13,239 bases of DNA from Dehalococcoidia bacterium (GCA_030626915.1 DAOUTC010000018.1:1-13239); one strand, 5' to 3'; positions 1 through 6,711 are shown, numbered from the stretch's first letter. Translations and numbers: made by a program. Notes: a model not told the origin generated them from the letters alone.

Positions 1-967
1 CGGGGTCTCCTTTTGCCTCCTCGCAAATTTGGTTAAAGATTATCTCTCCTTCAGGATCGTCCAAAGCCATACCACCGGCTATTACCAGCTGGCAATTCAC
101 CTCTCTTTTGACTATTCTATATGCATTGATACTGGTCTCAATGCCCTTCCAGGGGTCAAACCTGCCTATCTGAACCAATAAAGGAATACCTGAGTCTATT
201 CCATATTTCTCCGATACTTTAGCAATCCCACTGGCATTTAGTTCTTTATTCTTCGGGGAAAGCGGGTCAATGAAAGGTGGAATTATATATTTCTGTAAAG
301 GCCAACGACCTACTACGTAATGAGCACCAGAGAAGACGGCGGCATCATAAAAATCTGCCCAAAATGTAATGAATTGCCATAACATAGGATTGGTTTCCAA
401 GGTATCTTCCTCTACATCAATATGACACCTCCACAGCCATTTTCCACTTTCTTTCCTTAAATAGCGAGCTAAACCAAGTGGCTGCGGATCATGTACAATT
501 GTTATGTCTGGTCTGCAGCTTTTATAATCCTCAGCATAGATATCAGCATTTCCCCTCAAACCAGAGTAGTATATTCTTATCATTTCAGGAGTGAGGATAC
601 CCTTCTTGCCCTGTAAAAGATTATGGATGTTTTTCGTCACCTGGTAAAAGGACTCTGTGCCCGACATGACTTTCCACTCATCCTCTAATCCCAACTGATT
701 CAAGAATGGCACCTGGGAATAAAGCATCTCGGCTACTCCGCCACCTACTGCTGCCGAGTTAACCTCCAGTATTTTTACCCCTTTAAGTTTTGCTGCAAGC
801 TTCTGTAGCTCCTTTATTTTCTCCTCACCCACTATAGGAACATAATCCTCGATGGAAGATGCCGAAAATGGCTGAAATCCTTTTCTTCGGCTGTATACAG
901 TGCCATCCTGTAAAGGTAATTCCCACCTAACCTCTCCCTCAAATAGCTTTTTTGTTTCGCTTTTCAT
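1..967 (-). CDS. treT: Trehalose synthase TreT-like GT4 glycosyltransferase (3' end cut by window)
   Basis: Retaining GT4 glycosyltransferase that makes trehalose directly from an NDP-glucose and glucose, a reversible cytoplasmic reaction. I translated 322 residues from an ATG at 967; the frame is open to the window edge, so roughly the last quarter of a ~410-residue family protein is missing. TreT hallmarks are in order: VNSAAVGGGVAEML (70-82, the N-terminal glycine loop), VTKNIHNLLQG (110-120), HDPQP (159-163), WRCHID (179-184), and QIGRFDPWKG (266-275), which opens the C-terminal Rossmann domain with Lys274. An AAAGGA ribosome site lies 8 nt before the ATG. It sits 14 bp after otsB on the same strand, so it is very likely the third gene of an otsA-otsB-treT operon. 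The sugar-nucleotide preference cannot be read from sequence. A diverged GT4 acting on another acceptor is possible but less likely given the motif set. Confidence 0.88.
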   Translation of the reverse strand, partial: MKSETKKLFEGEVRWELPLQDGTVYSRRKGFQPFSASSIEDYVPIVGEEKIKELQKLAAKLKGVKILEVNSAAVGGGVAEMLYSQVPFLNQLGLEDEWKVMSGTESFYQVTKNIHNLLQGKKGILTPEMIRIYYSGLRGNADIYAEDYKSCRPDITIVHDPQPLGLARYLRKESGKWLWRCHIDVEEDTLETNPMLWQFITFWADFYDAAVFSGAHYVVGRWPLQKYIIPPFIDPLSPKNKELNASGIAKVSEKYGIDSGIPLLVQIGRFDPWKGIETSINAYRIVKREVNCQLVIAGGMALDDPEGEIIFNQICEEAKGDP

Positions 968-981
968 ACTAACTATCCTTT

Positions 982-1788
982 CTAATTACCCTTCGGTTTA
1001 AGTGCTTTCCTCAACATATTAAGAAACTGATATGTTTCCTTCGTCGAATGCAAGAGGTATTGAGCTACAGTCTCGGTATCCCCCTCGCCTACGTAAATGG
1101 AAATCCCGCCACTGTCATCAACCATGCGAAAGCCGTCGTAATCCGTTATATCATCGCCAAGAAATATCATTAGCGTCTCACCTTCCCAGTTAAAATTTTG
1201 AGCTATAAAGGCTATGGCTTTACCTTTATTCCAATCCACCGCTGGCCTTACTTCGTATACTTTTTTCCCTTTGCTGACTTTTATTCTGCCCGAGGCAGTG
1301 AGAGGTTTAGTAATCTCAAAGAAGATTCTATTTAGCTCCTCCACTCGCGACTCATCTACAAGTCGGTAATGCAAGCTTAGGGTTAAACCTTTATCTTCTA
1401 TTATAGCTCCTTTAATACCAGTCAGCTCTTTACCGATATCCCGACATAAGGAATGCAAGAAAGGCTTAGTTTTCCTGGCCACAGGATTAACATAAGTAAT
1501 GCCCGGTCCTTCTATCTCCAAACCATGGTTCCCCACATAAATAATGCCCTTGATGCCCACTTTTCCTCGTAAATTTTCCACACTTCTGCCACTTATAATT
1601 CCTAAGGTTAAGCGAGGACTCTCAGCCAGTTCTTGCAAGCACTCTTTCGCCTGTGGTGGTAAATTGGCTAGCTCAGGCCTTTCCACAATAGGAGTTAGTG
1701 TACCATCATAATCAATTAGCAGCAGTATATGTTCTGCCTCTTTAATCCTGGCAGCAATGACATCCCAACAAGATAGAAGCTCTTTCAC
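982..1788 (-). CDS. otsB: Trehalose-6-phosphate phosphatase (HAD superfamily)
   Basis: Hydrolyses trehalose-6-phosphate to trehalose, the step after OtsA. With a start at GTG 1788 the protein is 268 residues, the usual family length. HAD motif I is DYDGTLTPI (nucleophile Asp26, acid/base Asp28), motif II is SGRS (Ser66), GNHGLE at 86-91 is the family cap signature, Lys188 in DWNKGKA is the motif III lysine, and GDDITDYDGF (211-220) is motif IV. The frame is open to a GTG at 1827, giving 281 residues, but that start has no ribosome site and would overlap otsA by 43 bp. The 1788 GTG overlaps the otsA TGA as GTGA, a typical translational-coupling junction, so I prefer it. Transcribed with otsA upstream and treT 14 bp downstream. 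Confidence 0.93.
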   Translation of the reverse strand: MKELLSCWDVIAARIKEAEHILLLIDYDGTLTPIVERPELANLPPQAKECLQELAESPRLTLGIISGRSVENLRGKVGIKGIIYVGNHGLEIEGPGITYVNPVARKTKPFLHSLCRDIGKELTGIKGAIIEDKGLTLSLHYRLVDESRVEELNRIFFEITKPLTASGRIKVSKGKKVYEVRPAVDWNKGKAIAFIAQNFNWEGETLMIFLGDDITDYDGFRMVDDSGGISIYVGEGDTETVAQYLLHSTKETYQFLNMLRKALKPKGN

Positions 1789-3263
1789 ATCAATTTCACC
1801 AACTCTAGAATTATATCTGCAGCCCACTTATAGATGTTATTTTCCCTAACTATGCTTCTTTTTCTTCGCATCCGCCTATATCTCTCTATTCTGGGCATCT
1901 CCAAAGCCTCTTTAATCGAGGCAGCGAGATGGTCAATAGCATAAGGATTTACCAGTAGGGCATCGTCAAGTTCCTTAGCAGCTCCAGCAAAACGGCTCAA
2001 TAGCAACACACCATCACTATCGTACCGGCTAGCGACAAATTCCTTAGCCACCAAATTCATGCCATCGTGCAAAGAACTTACTATGCACAGGTTTGCTACG
2101 CTTCTCAGGGCTGCCAATGTAGTTGTGGGCACAGGACCAACCATGGTGATTATGGGCTTCCAATCCCCAAAGCCGTGTTTTAAGTTTATTCTTTCCGCCA
2201 ACGCATCTATGTTTTCTCTTAACTTTCTATAGCTTGGAATCTCTGTGCGGCTGGGCACTGTCACTTGTATAAAGACCACCTTATCTCTATATTCTGGACA
2301 TTTCTCGAAAAAGCGGTCTATAGCCATCAGCCTTCGGGGAATCCCTTTAATATAATCCAAACGGTCGATGCTAACCCCAACAAATTTATCACTCAGGTTT
2401 AGCTCCTTTCTCAATCTCTCTATTTCTTCCTTTACCTCAACACTTTGAGCTTCTTTGGAAAGCTGCTCAAAGTCTATGCTTATAGGAAAAGGGCGTATTT
2501 CCGTTTTCTTTCCCGCTACAGTGACCTCAGCTTTCTCGTAGTTAACTTTAGATTCAGCAATAGTTCTATTTACTGTGGTAAGAAAGTTACGACAGTGGCG
2601 TACTGTATGGAAGCCTAAAAGGTCGTTTCCTAAGAGACCATTCAATATTTCCTCTCGCCAGGGACAGATTTGAAAGGCTTTTTGCCGGGGCCAGGGAATG
2701 TGCCAAAATTGCACTATAGCAGTTTCTGGACTGGCTCTCTTTATTAAGCGTGGCAGCAAGGCAAGATGGTAATCCTGAACGAAGACCAACGCTTTTCTAT
2801 GTTTTATCTCCTCTAACACACTTTGAGCGAAGATTTCATTTACCTTTCTATAAGTATCCCATTGAGTTCCATCAAATAGAGGCTTAATATCAACAGCATG
2901 ACATAGAGGCCAAAGAGCTTGGTTGGAAAAACCATAATAGTAATCATTTACTTCCCTATCGCTTAACCAAACTCGTTTTAAAGTATAACGTGACTCCTCC
3001 GGGGGTACCATCAATTTATTTTGGGAATCTACCGTAACCTTATCAGCATCACCACTCCCGTGAGCTACCCATATACCACCTATAGCGGAGAGCACTGGCT
3101 CTAAGGCTGTAGTCACACCTCCAACTGCAGCCTCACATTTAATTTCGTTACCTTGATAGCTATGAATATATGGCTCGCGATTGGAGACGATTATAAAAAG
3201 ATAATCAGATAATTTTGCTTTGGCAAATTGGCACAAACTTTCCCTATCCCATACCGGCTTCAT
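1785..3263 (-). CDS. otsA: Trehalose-6-phosphate synthase (GT20)
   Basis: Transfers glucose from a nucleotide sugar to glucose-6-phosphate, giving trehalose-6-phosphate for OtsB. The protein is 492 residues from the ATG at 3263. GT20 signatures in order: SNREP (27-31), VGGVTTAL (47-54, glucose-6-phosphate/donor loop), QDYHL (163-167), HIPWP (188-192; HIPFP in E. coli), DRLDYIKGI (300-308), HDGMNLVAKEF (399-409) and SRFAGAA (423-429). A GTG at 3290 would extend the frame by nine residues, but the AAAGGTGG ribosome site lies between the two and points to the ATG. HIPWP instead of HIPFP also occurs in glucosylglycerol-phosphate synthases of the same family; the adjoining trehalose-phosphatase makes trehalose the better assignment. 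No good promoter is visible just upstream, so it may be read through from mpgS, 322 bp upstream on the same strand. Confidence 0.92.
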   Translation of the reverse strand: MKPVWDRESLCQFAKAKLSDYLFIIVSNREPYIHSYQGNEIKCEAAVGGVTTALEPVLSAIGGIWVAHGSGDADKVTVDSQNKLMVPPEESRYTLKRVWLSDREVNDYYYGFSNQALWPLCHAVDIKPLFDGTQWDTYRKVNEIFAQSVLEEIKHRKALVFVQDYHLALLPRLIKRASPETAIVQFWHIPWPRQKAFQICPWREEILNGLLGNDLLGFHTVRHCRNFLTTVNRTIAESKVNYEKAEVTVAGKKTEIRPFPISIDFEQLSKEAQSVEVKEEIERLRKELNLSDKFVGVSIDRLDYIKGIPRRLMAIDRFFEKCPEYRDKVVFIQVTVPSRTEIPSYRKLRENIDALAERINLKHGFGDWKPIITMVGPVPTTTLAALRSVANLCIVSSLHDGMNLVAKEFVASRYDSDGVLLLSRFAGAAKELDDALLVNPYAIDHLAASIKEALEMPRIERYRRMRRKRSIVRENNIYKWAADIILELVKLM

Positions 3264-3265
3264 TT

Positions 3266-3358
3266 TTACATAGCCACCTTTACGAAACACTCATTTACCT
3301 TACCATAAACCTTGGGAACATCCAAGCCAGCTGCAAAGTCGAGATTTAGAGCTCTGTA
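3266..3358 (-). pseudogene. Possible 3' remnant of a gene directly upstream of otsA
   Basis: A 30-residue open stretch without a start codon runs from just after a TGA (3359-3361) to a TAA at 3266-3268, ending 2 nt before the otsA ATG. Its translation (begins YRALNLDFAAGLDVP, ends VNECFVKVAM) has ordinary protein composition and ends where an operon partner of OtsA would end. It reads in a different frame from the otsA N-terminal extension. Upstream the frame breaks and a palindromic repeat (3425-3488) follows, which could have disrupted an older gene. I recognise no family, and 30 codons can stay open by chance, so this is a weak call. Confidence 0.22.
3274..3281 (-). promoter_or_regulatory. 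Ribosome binding site that fixes the otsA start
   Basis: Minus-strand AAAGGTGG lies 10 nt before the ATG at 3263. It falls inside the alternative extension from GTG 3290, so it supports the shorter 492-residue OtsA. Confidence 0.7.
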
Positions 3359-3424
3359 TCAAGCCCAGCTTGAAGGGGGCAGTCAATTCCCCTTTGACGT
3401 GCGCTTGTTTCGCAACTTCTCTTT

Positions 3425-3488
3425 TTGTCATTCTGAGCCCTATGGGCGAGGAATCTCTTATAGACTCTTCGTTTGCTCAGAGTGACAA
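3425..3488. repeat. 64-bp palindromic repeat element with 14-bp inverted ends
   Basis: The left arm TTGTCATTCTGAGC (3425-3438) and the right arm GCTCAGAGTGACAA (3475-3488) are inverted repeats matching at 13 of 14 positions around a 36-bp centre. Short palindromes beginning TGTCATTCTGAGC or TGTCATTGCGAGG are common dispersed elements in Chloroflexota and related genomes (recalled knowledge, not searched). The related stem GTCATTGCGAGG occurs twice more in this window (4994-5005 inverted, 13142-13153). The element lies in the 322-bp gap between mpgS and otsA. Apart from this repeat, the post-mpgS hairpin and the weak remnant beside otsA, I see nothing in that gap. Confidence 0.7.
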
Positions 3489-3550
3489 TTTACTATTAAT
3501 AAACACTCTTCTTTGATGTACTAGGAGGCGAAAAATGTTTGCTTAACAAG

Positions 3551-3583
3551 CCTGAAAGGGAAGGAAGAGGTTTCCTTCTCAGG
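3551..3583 (-). terminator. Hairpin just downstream of mpgS, weak terminator candidate
   Basis: Outer arms CCTGA (3551-3555) and TCAGG (3579-3583) enclose inner arms GAAGGAA and TTCCTTC, with a bulge on one side. The stem begins 2 bp past the mpgS stop codon in the direction of mpgS transcription. The following minus-strand bases are not a clean T run, so it may act as a 3'-end stabiliser or partial attenuator between mpgS and otsA rather than a full intrinsic terminator. Confidence 0.4.
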
Positions 3584-3585
3584 GT

Positions 3586-4773
3586 TTAGCCTAACACGTT
3601 ATATTTATCGAAATCCTCTCGTATGTGGCTTATGAATTTATCTGTACTCACTTTCTTTAGCGGACTAACGAGGCGAACAGGAGGAGGTTCTTCGCCCTCT
3701 TTGAGGACTTCCTGCTTAATTAACTCTGCTAAAATCGCCTGCTTTGATTCCTCTCCACAAAGAGGTGAATGGTAAATGGTGCTTAATGCTAACAGTAACA
3801 TATTGCTAAGATGCTCCTCTCCTTTCTCCTCATGTAGATGAGGATTTCGGGTCTCAATTTGGAATACATCTATTCCCTGCTCCATCACCTTAAGATTTTT
3901 TGTGGGTAAGATACCACCAAAATTTTCGAAGATGGACACTAATTCCTGAGGCTCCACAGCATATCCTGAAGCATAAGGCAAAATCTCGGCTAGTTTCATA
4001 CTCATGGCATGCTCCCCGGCATTACCTGTTCTTACCACCTCAGTTTCAAACCCTGTTTTAGAGGAGATCAGGTCATTTAAGTATTTATTAGTAGTCTCTG
4101 ACACTCTTCCCCACCTCCTAAAGTACAACCCACCTGAGATTTTAGGCTTGTAATGCCATAATATTCTCACCATGCTGTAAGGGGATTGAGCCAGACTAAA
4201 GCCAGCAGCATAGTTCCTCACATACTCCAGCACCGCACCAGGAAAATAGTTATCAGCATCAACGAAGCCCACATATTCCTTCCCTGCCGCCTTGGCCATA
4301 AGCAATCCCACTACCATGGCCTCACTCTTACCATCACGTATCAACCCATCTTCACCCAAAAGCTCATCACATCCAGCTTCAGCAGCAGCTTCAGCAATAG
4401 CAGGGTCTTTTTGGTGAGCAATCAAAGCCTTACGAATAGTAAAACGGCAAAGCTGACTCAGAGCATCTCCTTCCATTCTGAATCTATCAACTTTCCCCCT
4501 TTGGCTATTCGAAATTACTATAACCAGACAATCATGTGGTACCCCGCTAACTACCCCCTCAAAAAGCTTGAGCTTCTCATCTTTAACCGGAATGACAACC
4601 GCCATCCTATCCTCAAAGTGCTTGATTGTTTCCTCCTCTATCTTTATTACCCCCATAGCACCATAAGGAGGTAACTCGCTTTTCAACCCTGAGTCTAAAG
4701 CTATCACCCTCTGCACATGGCTTAATCTAACTGAGCCAAAACGCTCCGTATATCTCGGGCTCTCTATAAACAT
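3586..4773 (-). CDS. mpgS: Mannosyl-3-phosphoglycerate synthase (GT55)
   Basis: Transfers mannose from GDP-mannose to 3-phosphoglycerate, the first committed step of mannosylglycerate, a compatible solute of thermophiles and some anaerobes. The protein is 395 residues from the ATG at 4773, typical of the monofunctional family. Visible signatures: IPVKDE (61-66), ISNSQRGK (87-94), DGKSEAM (147-153), VDADNY (171-176, the metal/sugar-nucleotide DxD-type motif of this family), RTGNAGEHAM (248-257) and NPHLHEEKG (310-318, metal and phosphoglycerate site). The frame could start nine residues upstream at 4800, but AAAGGAGG sits inside that extension, right before the chosen ATG. The phosphatase partner mpgP is encoded divergently rather than fused or in tandem. 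Expression is probably driven by the promoter at 4799-4828. Confidence 0.96.
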   Translation of the reverse strand: MFIESPRYTERFGSVRLSHVQRVIALDSGLKSELPPYGAMGVIKIEEETIKHFEDRMAVVIPVKDEKLKLFEGVVSGVPHDCLVIVISNSQRGKVDRFRMEGDALSQLCRFTIRKALIAHQKDPAIAEAAAEAGCDELLGEDGLIRDGKSEAMVVGLLMAKAAGKEYVGFVDADNYFPGAVLEYVRNYAAGFSLAQSPYSMVRILWHYKPKISGGLYFRRWGRVSETTNKYLNDLISSKTGFETEVVRTGNAGEHAMSMKLAEILPYASGYAVEPQELVSIFENFGGILPTKNLKVMEQGIDVFQIETRNPHLHEEKGEEHLSNMLLLALSTIYHSPLCGEESKQAILAELIKQEVLKEGEEPPPVRLVSPLKKVSTDKFISHIREDFDKYNVLG

Positions 4774-4779
4774 TTTCCA

Positions 4780-4787
4780 CCTCCTTT
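4780..4787 (-). promoter_or_regulatory. Ribosome binding site of mpgS
   Basis: Minus-strand AAAGGAGG followed 6 nt later by the ATG at 4773; a near-perfect Shine-Dalgarno that rules out the longer start at 4800. Confidence 0.85.
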
Positions 4788-4798
4788 GGAGCAAAAGC

Positions 4799-4828
4799 AT
4801 AATAACAAAATCACCTAGTCAATGACAA
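4799..4828 (-). promoter_or_regulatory. Sigma-70-type promoter of mpgS
   Basis: On the minus strand TTGTCA (complement of 4823-4828) is followed after 18 bp by TATTAT (complement of 4799-4804); each hexamer matches five of six consensus bases. Transcription would start near 4792, giving a short ~20-nt leader that holds the mpgS ribosome site. Because otsA has no clear promoter of its own, this may also serve otsA-otsB-treT by read-through (inference). Confidence 0.6.
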
Positions 4829-4883
4829 ATAGCTATTCTTTTTGTCTTTCATCTCGGCCTATTAATCTTGTTCAGATAGATAG

Positions 4884-5050
4884 GTGACAGTTTAAGGCAG
4901 TTCTTTATGTTAGCTACGAGCCTCGTAGGGTCGGGGCTTGTCCCCGACCAAGGCGGAGATGAACTCCGCCACTACGAGTTCGCTTCGACTGCGCCTCGCA
5001 ATGACGAAGTCGTGTGTTTTGTAATGATAAGAAGGTAGATTAAGTGTCAC
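4884..5050. repeat. Possible MITE-like unit with imperfect terminal inverted repeats
   Basis: GTGACAGTTTAA (4884-4895) and TTAAGTGTCAC (5040-5050) form an imperfect inverted pair: GTGACA and TTAA are conserved, and the middle differs by a small indel. The enclosed ~140 bp is non-coding and contains the three-way-junction repeat and a GTCATTGCGAGG-type stem (complement at 4994-5005). I see no target-site duplication or transposase. Together with the mpgS promoter and mpgP upstream bases it makes up the 342-bp mpgS-mpgP gap; I see no gene there. Confidence 0.35.
4914..4978. repeat. Compound palindromic repeat able to fold as a three-way junction
   Basis: CTACGAG (4914-4920) and CTCGTAG (4922-4928) form a palindrome. 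The same CTCGTAG also pairs with a second CTACGAG at 4972-4978, closing an outer 7-bp stem. Inside are two perfect hairpins: GGTCGGGG (4929-4936) with CCCCGACC (4942-4949) over a 5-nt loop, and GGCGGAG (4952-4958) with CTCCGCC (4964-4970) over a 5-nt loop. The segment 4925-4952 recurs exactly, inverted, at 13212-13239. This fits a REP/MITE-type dispersed element; no REP-associated transposase is in the window. Confidence 0.75.
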
Positions 5051-5115
5051 TGATATGTAAACGAACATATTCCTTCCTTTGACCACAGAATGACCTATAT
5101 GTTAAGTTACCCCAA

Positions 5116-5919
5116 GTGAAAAAGATAGTTTTTACTGATCTCGATGGAACCTTACTCGATCCCATCACCTACTCTTATAATCAATCCCTAAATGCCGTGA
5201 ATTTACTTCAGACAAAGGAAATACCGCTTATCTTTTGCTCCGCCAAGACAAGAGCAGAACAAGAAGCATATCGAAGGGAATTGGAAATAAGAGACCCTTT
5301 CATAGTGGAGAATGGAGGAGCTATCTTTATCCCTGAAAATTATTTCTCCTTTCCATTTGATTTTCATAAAGTTACTCCAGGTTACACCATAATCCAGTTA
5401 GGCACCCCTTACGAGCAAATAAGAGAAGTGCTAAAAAGAATTGAAAGGGAAACAGGCATAACTATTAAAGGTTTTGGAGACATGAACGTAGAGGAGATAG
5501 CTAAGGACAGCGGCTTAAGTCTGGAATTTGCTGCTTTAGCAAAACAAAGGGAGTATGATGAAACCTTCAAGCTGGAAGGAGATAAAACCAGGCAAATTTT
5601 AGCCTTAAATAAGATTAAGGAGGCCGGCCTTAGCTATACCCACGGAGGCAGATATTATGATGCCATGAAGGGAAATGATAAGGGCAAGGCTACTCGGATT
5701 TTAACCCGCTTGTTTGGACAAGAATTTGGTGAGGTGCAAACTATTGGCATAGGTGATAGCCAAAATGACTTACCTATGTTAGCCGCAGTGGACATTCCAG
5801 TGCTGGTTCAAAAACCGAATAAGCTGTGGGAGGAAATAGATTTAACTACCATTCGTAAAGTACCGGGGGTCGGTCCTGAAGGGTGGAGGAAGATAATTGA
5901 GGAATTAGCTGGTGCTTAA
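5116..5919 (+). CDS. mpgP: Mannosyl-3-phosphoglycerate phosphatase (HAD-IIB)
   Basis: Removes phosphate from mannosyl-3-phosphoglycerate to give mannosylglycerate. At 267 residues it has normal family length. HAD motif I is DLDGTL (Asp8, Asp10), motif II is SAKTR (Ser42), ENGG (65-68) is the type-IIB sugar-phosphatase signature, AKQREYDETF (142-151) is a cap segment characteristic of this phosphatase group, Lys189 in GNDKGKA serves motif III, and GDSQND (213-218) is motif IV. The start is a GTG; the upstream frame contains no ATG and no convincing Shine-Dalgarno, so initiation may be weak or leaderless. It lies divergent from mpgS across a repeat-bearing 342-bp gap. hisF follows after 9 bp, with its ribosome site overlapping the mpgP stop codon. 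Confidence 0.95.
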   Translation: MKKIVFTDLDGTLLDPITYSYNQSLNAVNLLQTKEIPLIFCSAKTRAEQEAYRRELEIRDPFIVENGGAIFIPENYFSFPFDFHKVTPGYTIIQLGTPYEQIREVLKRIERETGITIKGFGDMNVEEIAKDSGLSLEFAALAKQREYDETFKLEGDKTRQILALNKIKEAGLSYTHGGRYYDAMKGNDKGKATRILTRLFGQEFGEVQTIGIGDSQNDLPMLAAVDIPVLVQKPNKLWEEIDLTTIRKVPGVGPEGWRKIIEELAGA

Positions 5920-5928
5920 GGAGGTAAA

Positions 5929-6702
5929 ATGAAGGAGATAATAAGAATCATACCTTGCCTTGATGTGAAGAATGGGAGAGTAGTTAAGGGAATTAAGTTT
6001 GAAAATCTCAGAGACGCCCGAGACCCTGTGGAGGCAGCAGAAGCCTATTGTCGAGAGGGCGCCGATGAGCTGGCCTTCCTTGACATCACCGCTACCATAG
6101 AGAACAGAGGGACAAGGCTGGAATGGGTCAAGAAGGTAGCGGAAAAGGTTATTATTCCCTTCATAGTAGGTGGTGGAATAGCAAGCACCGAGGATATAAA
6201 GGCATTGCTTGACCTCGGTGTAGATAAAGTTTCCATAAATACCGCTGCGGTTAGGAACCCCGACTTTATAAGAAAAACAGCCAGGGAGTTTGGCCAGGAT
6301 AAATTAGTGGTTGCCATCGATGGAAGGAAGAACCCGGCGGAGAGCAAATTGCCCAGATTAGAGGTGGTAGTAAAAAGCGGAATGGAGCCCACAGGCATGG
6401 AGCTTGTCAATTGGGCAAAGAGAGTGGAAGAGTTAGGAGCAGGCGAGATTCTGCTCACCAGTAAGGATACTGATGGGACGAAGAAAGGATACGACCTGGA
6501 GATGACCAGGTCGGTGGCTGAAGCAGTCAGCATACCAGTCATTGCTTCGGGCGGCGCTGGTAAGCTAGAGCACCTTTACGAAGCTGTAACAATTGGTAAA
6601 GCATCGGCAGTTTTGGCTGCTTCAATCTTCCATTTCAAGGAGATTTCAATACCTCAAGCCAAGCGATACCTGAAAGAAAGAGGCATAGCAGTGAAGACGT
6701 AA
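5929..6702 (+). CDS. hisF: Imidazole glycerol phosphate synthase cyclase subunit
   Basis: Cyclase half of IGP synthase. With ammonia delivered by HisH it converts PRFAR to imidazole glycerol phosphate and AICAR, linking histidine and purine synthesis. The 257-residue (beta/alpha)8 barrel is full length. Visible landmarks: IPCLDVKNGRVVKG (8-21, catalytic Asp12), VGGGI (80-84, phosphate site), VVAIDGRK (127-134, second catalytic Asp131), LLTSKDTDGTKKGYD (175-189) and ASGGAG (206-211, second phosphate site). The usual MDRDGT appears as KDTDGT and the usual ASSEGR-type loop as ATIENRGT (55-62); neither change removes a catalytic Asp. The ribosome site AAGGAGGT (5918-5925) overlaps the mpgP stop. 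No other his gene is near, so HisH must be encoded elsewhere. Confidence 0.97.
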   Translation: MKEIIRIIPCLDVKNGRVVKGIKFENLRDARDPVEAAEAYCREGADELAFLDITATIENRGTRLEWVKKVAEKVIIPFIVGGGIASTEDIKALLDLGVDKVSINTAAVRNPDFIRKTAREFGQDKLVVAIDGRKNPAESKLPRLEVVVKSGMEPTGMELVNWAKRVEELGAGEILLTSKDTDGTKKGYDLEMTRSVAEAVSIPVIASGGAGKLEHLYEAVTIGKASAVLAASIFHFKEISIPQAKRYLKERGIAVKT

Positions 6703-6711
6703 GGAAAAAAC

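Noticed and set aside
3293..3430. 43-codon minus-strand frame beginning with ATG inside the palindromic repeat and running toward otsA
   Set aside because: The start codon lies in repeat DNA, there is no ribosome site, and the translation resembles chance reading of repeats and non-coding DNA.
4186..4674. 162-codon plus-strand open frame inside mpgS
   Set aside because: It lies wholly antisense to a clear GT55 gene, has no recognisable domain, and its composition is that of a reversed coding strand.
3425..5050. CRISPR-like repeat spacing among the palindromes
   Set aside because: The repeats differ in sequence, are not evenly spaced and have no intervening spacers; they are dispersed palindromic elements.
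5079..5106. TTGACC with a downstream A/T-rich hexamer as a promoter for mpgP
   Set aside because: TTGACC is a fair -35, but no -10-like hexamer occurs at 16-18 bp; TATATG is only 11 bp away.
6045..6542. 165-codon minus-strand open frame inside hisF
   Set aside because: Antisense shadow of a fully conserved hisF.
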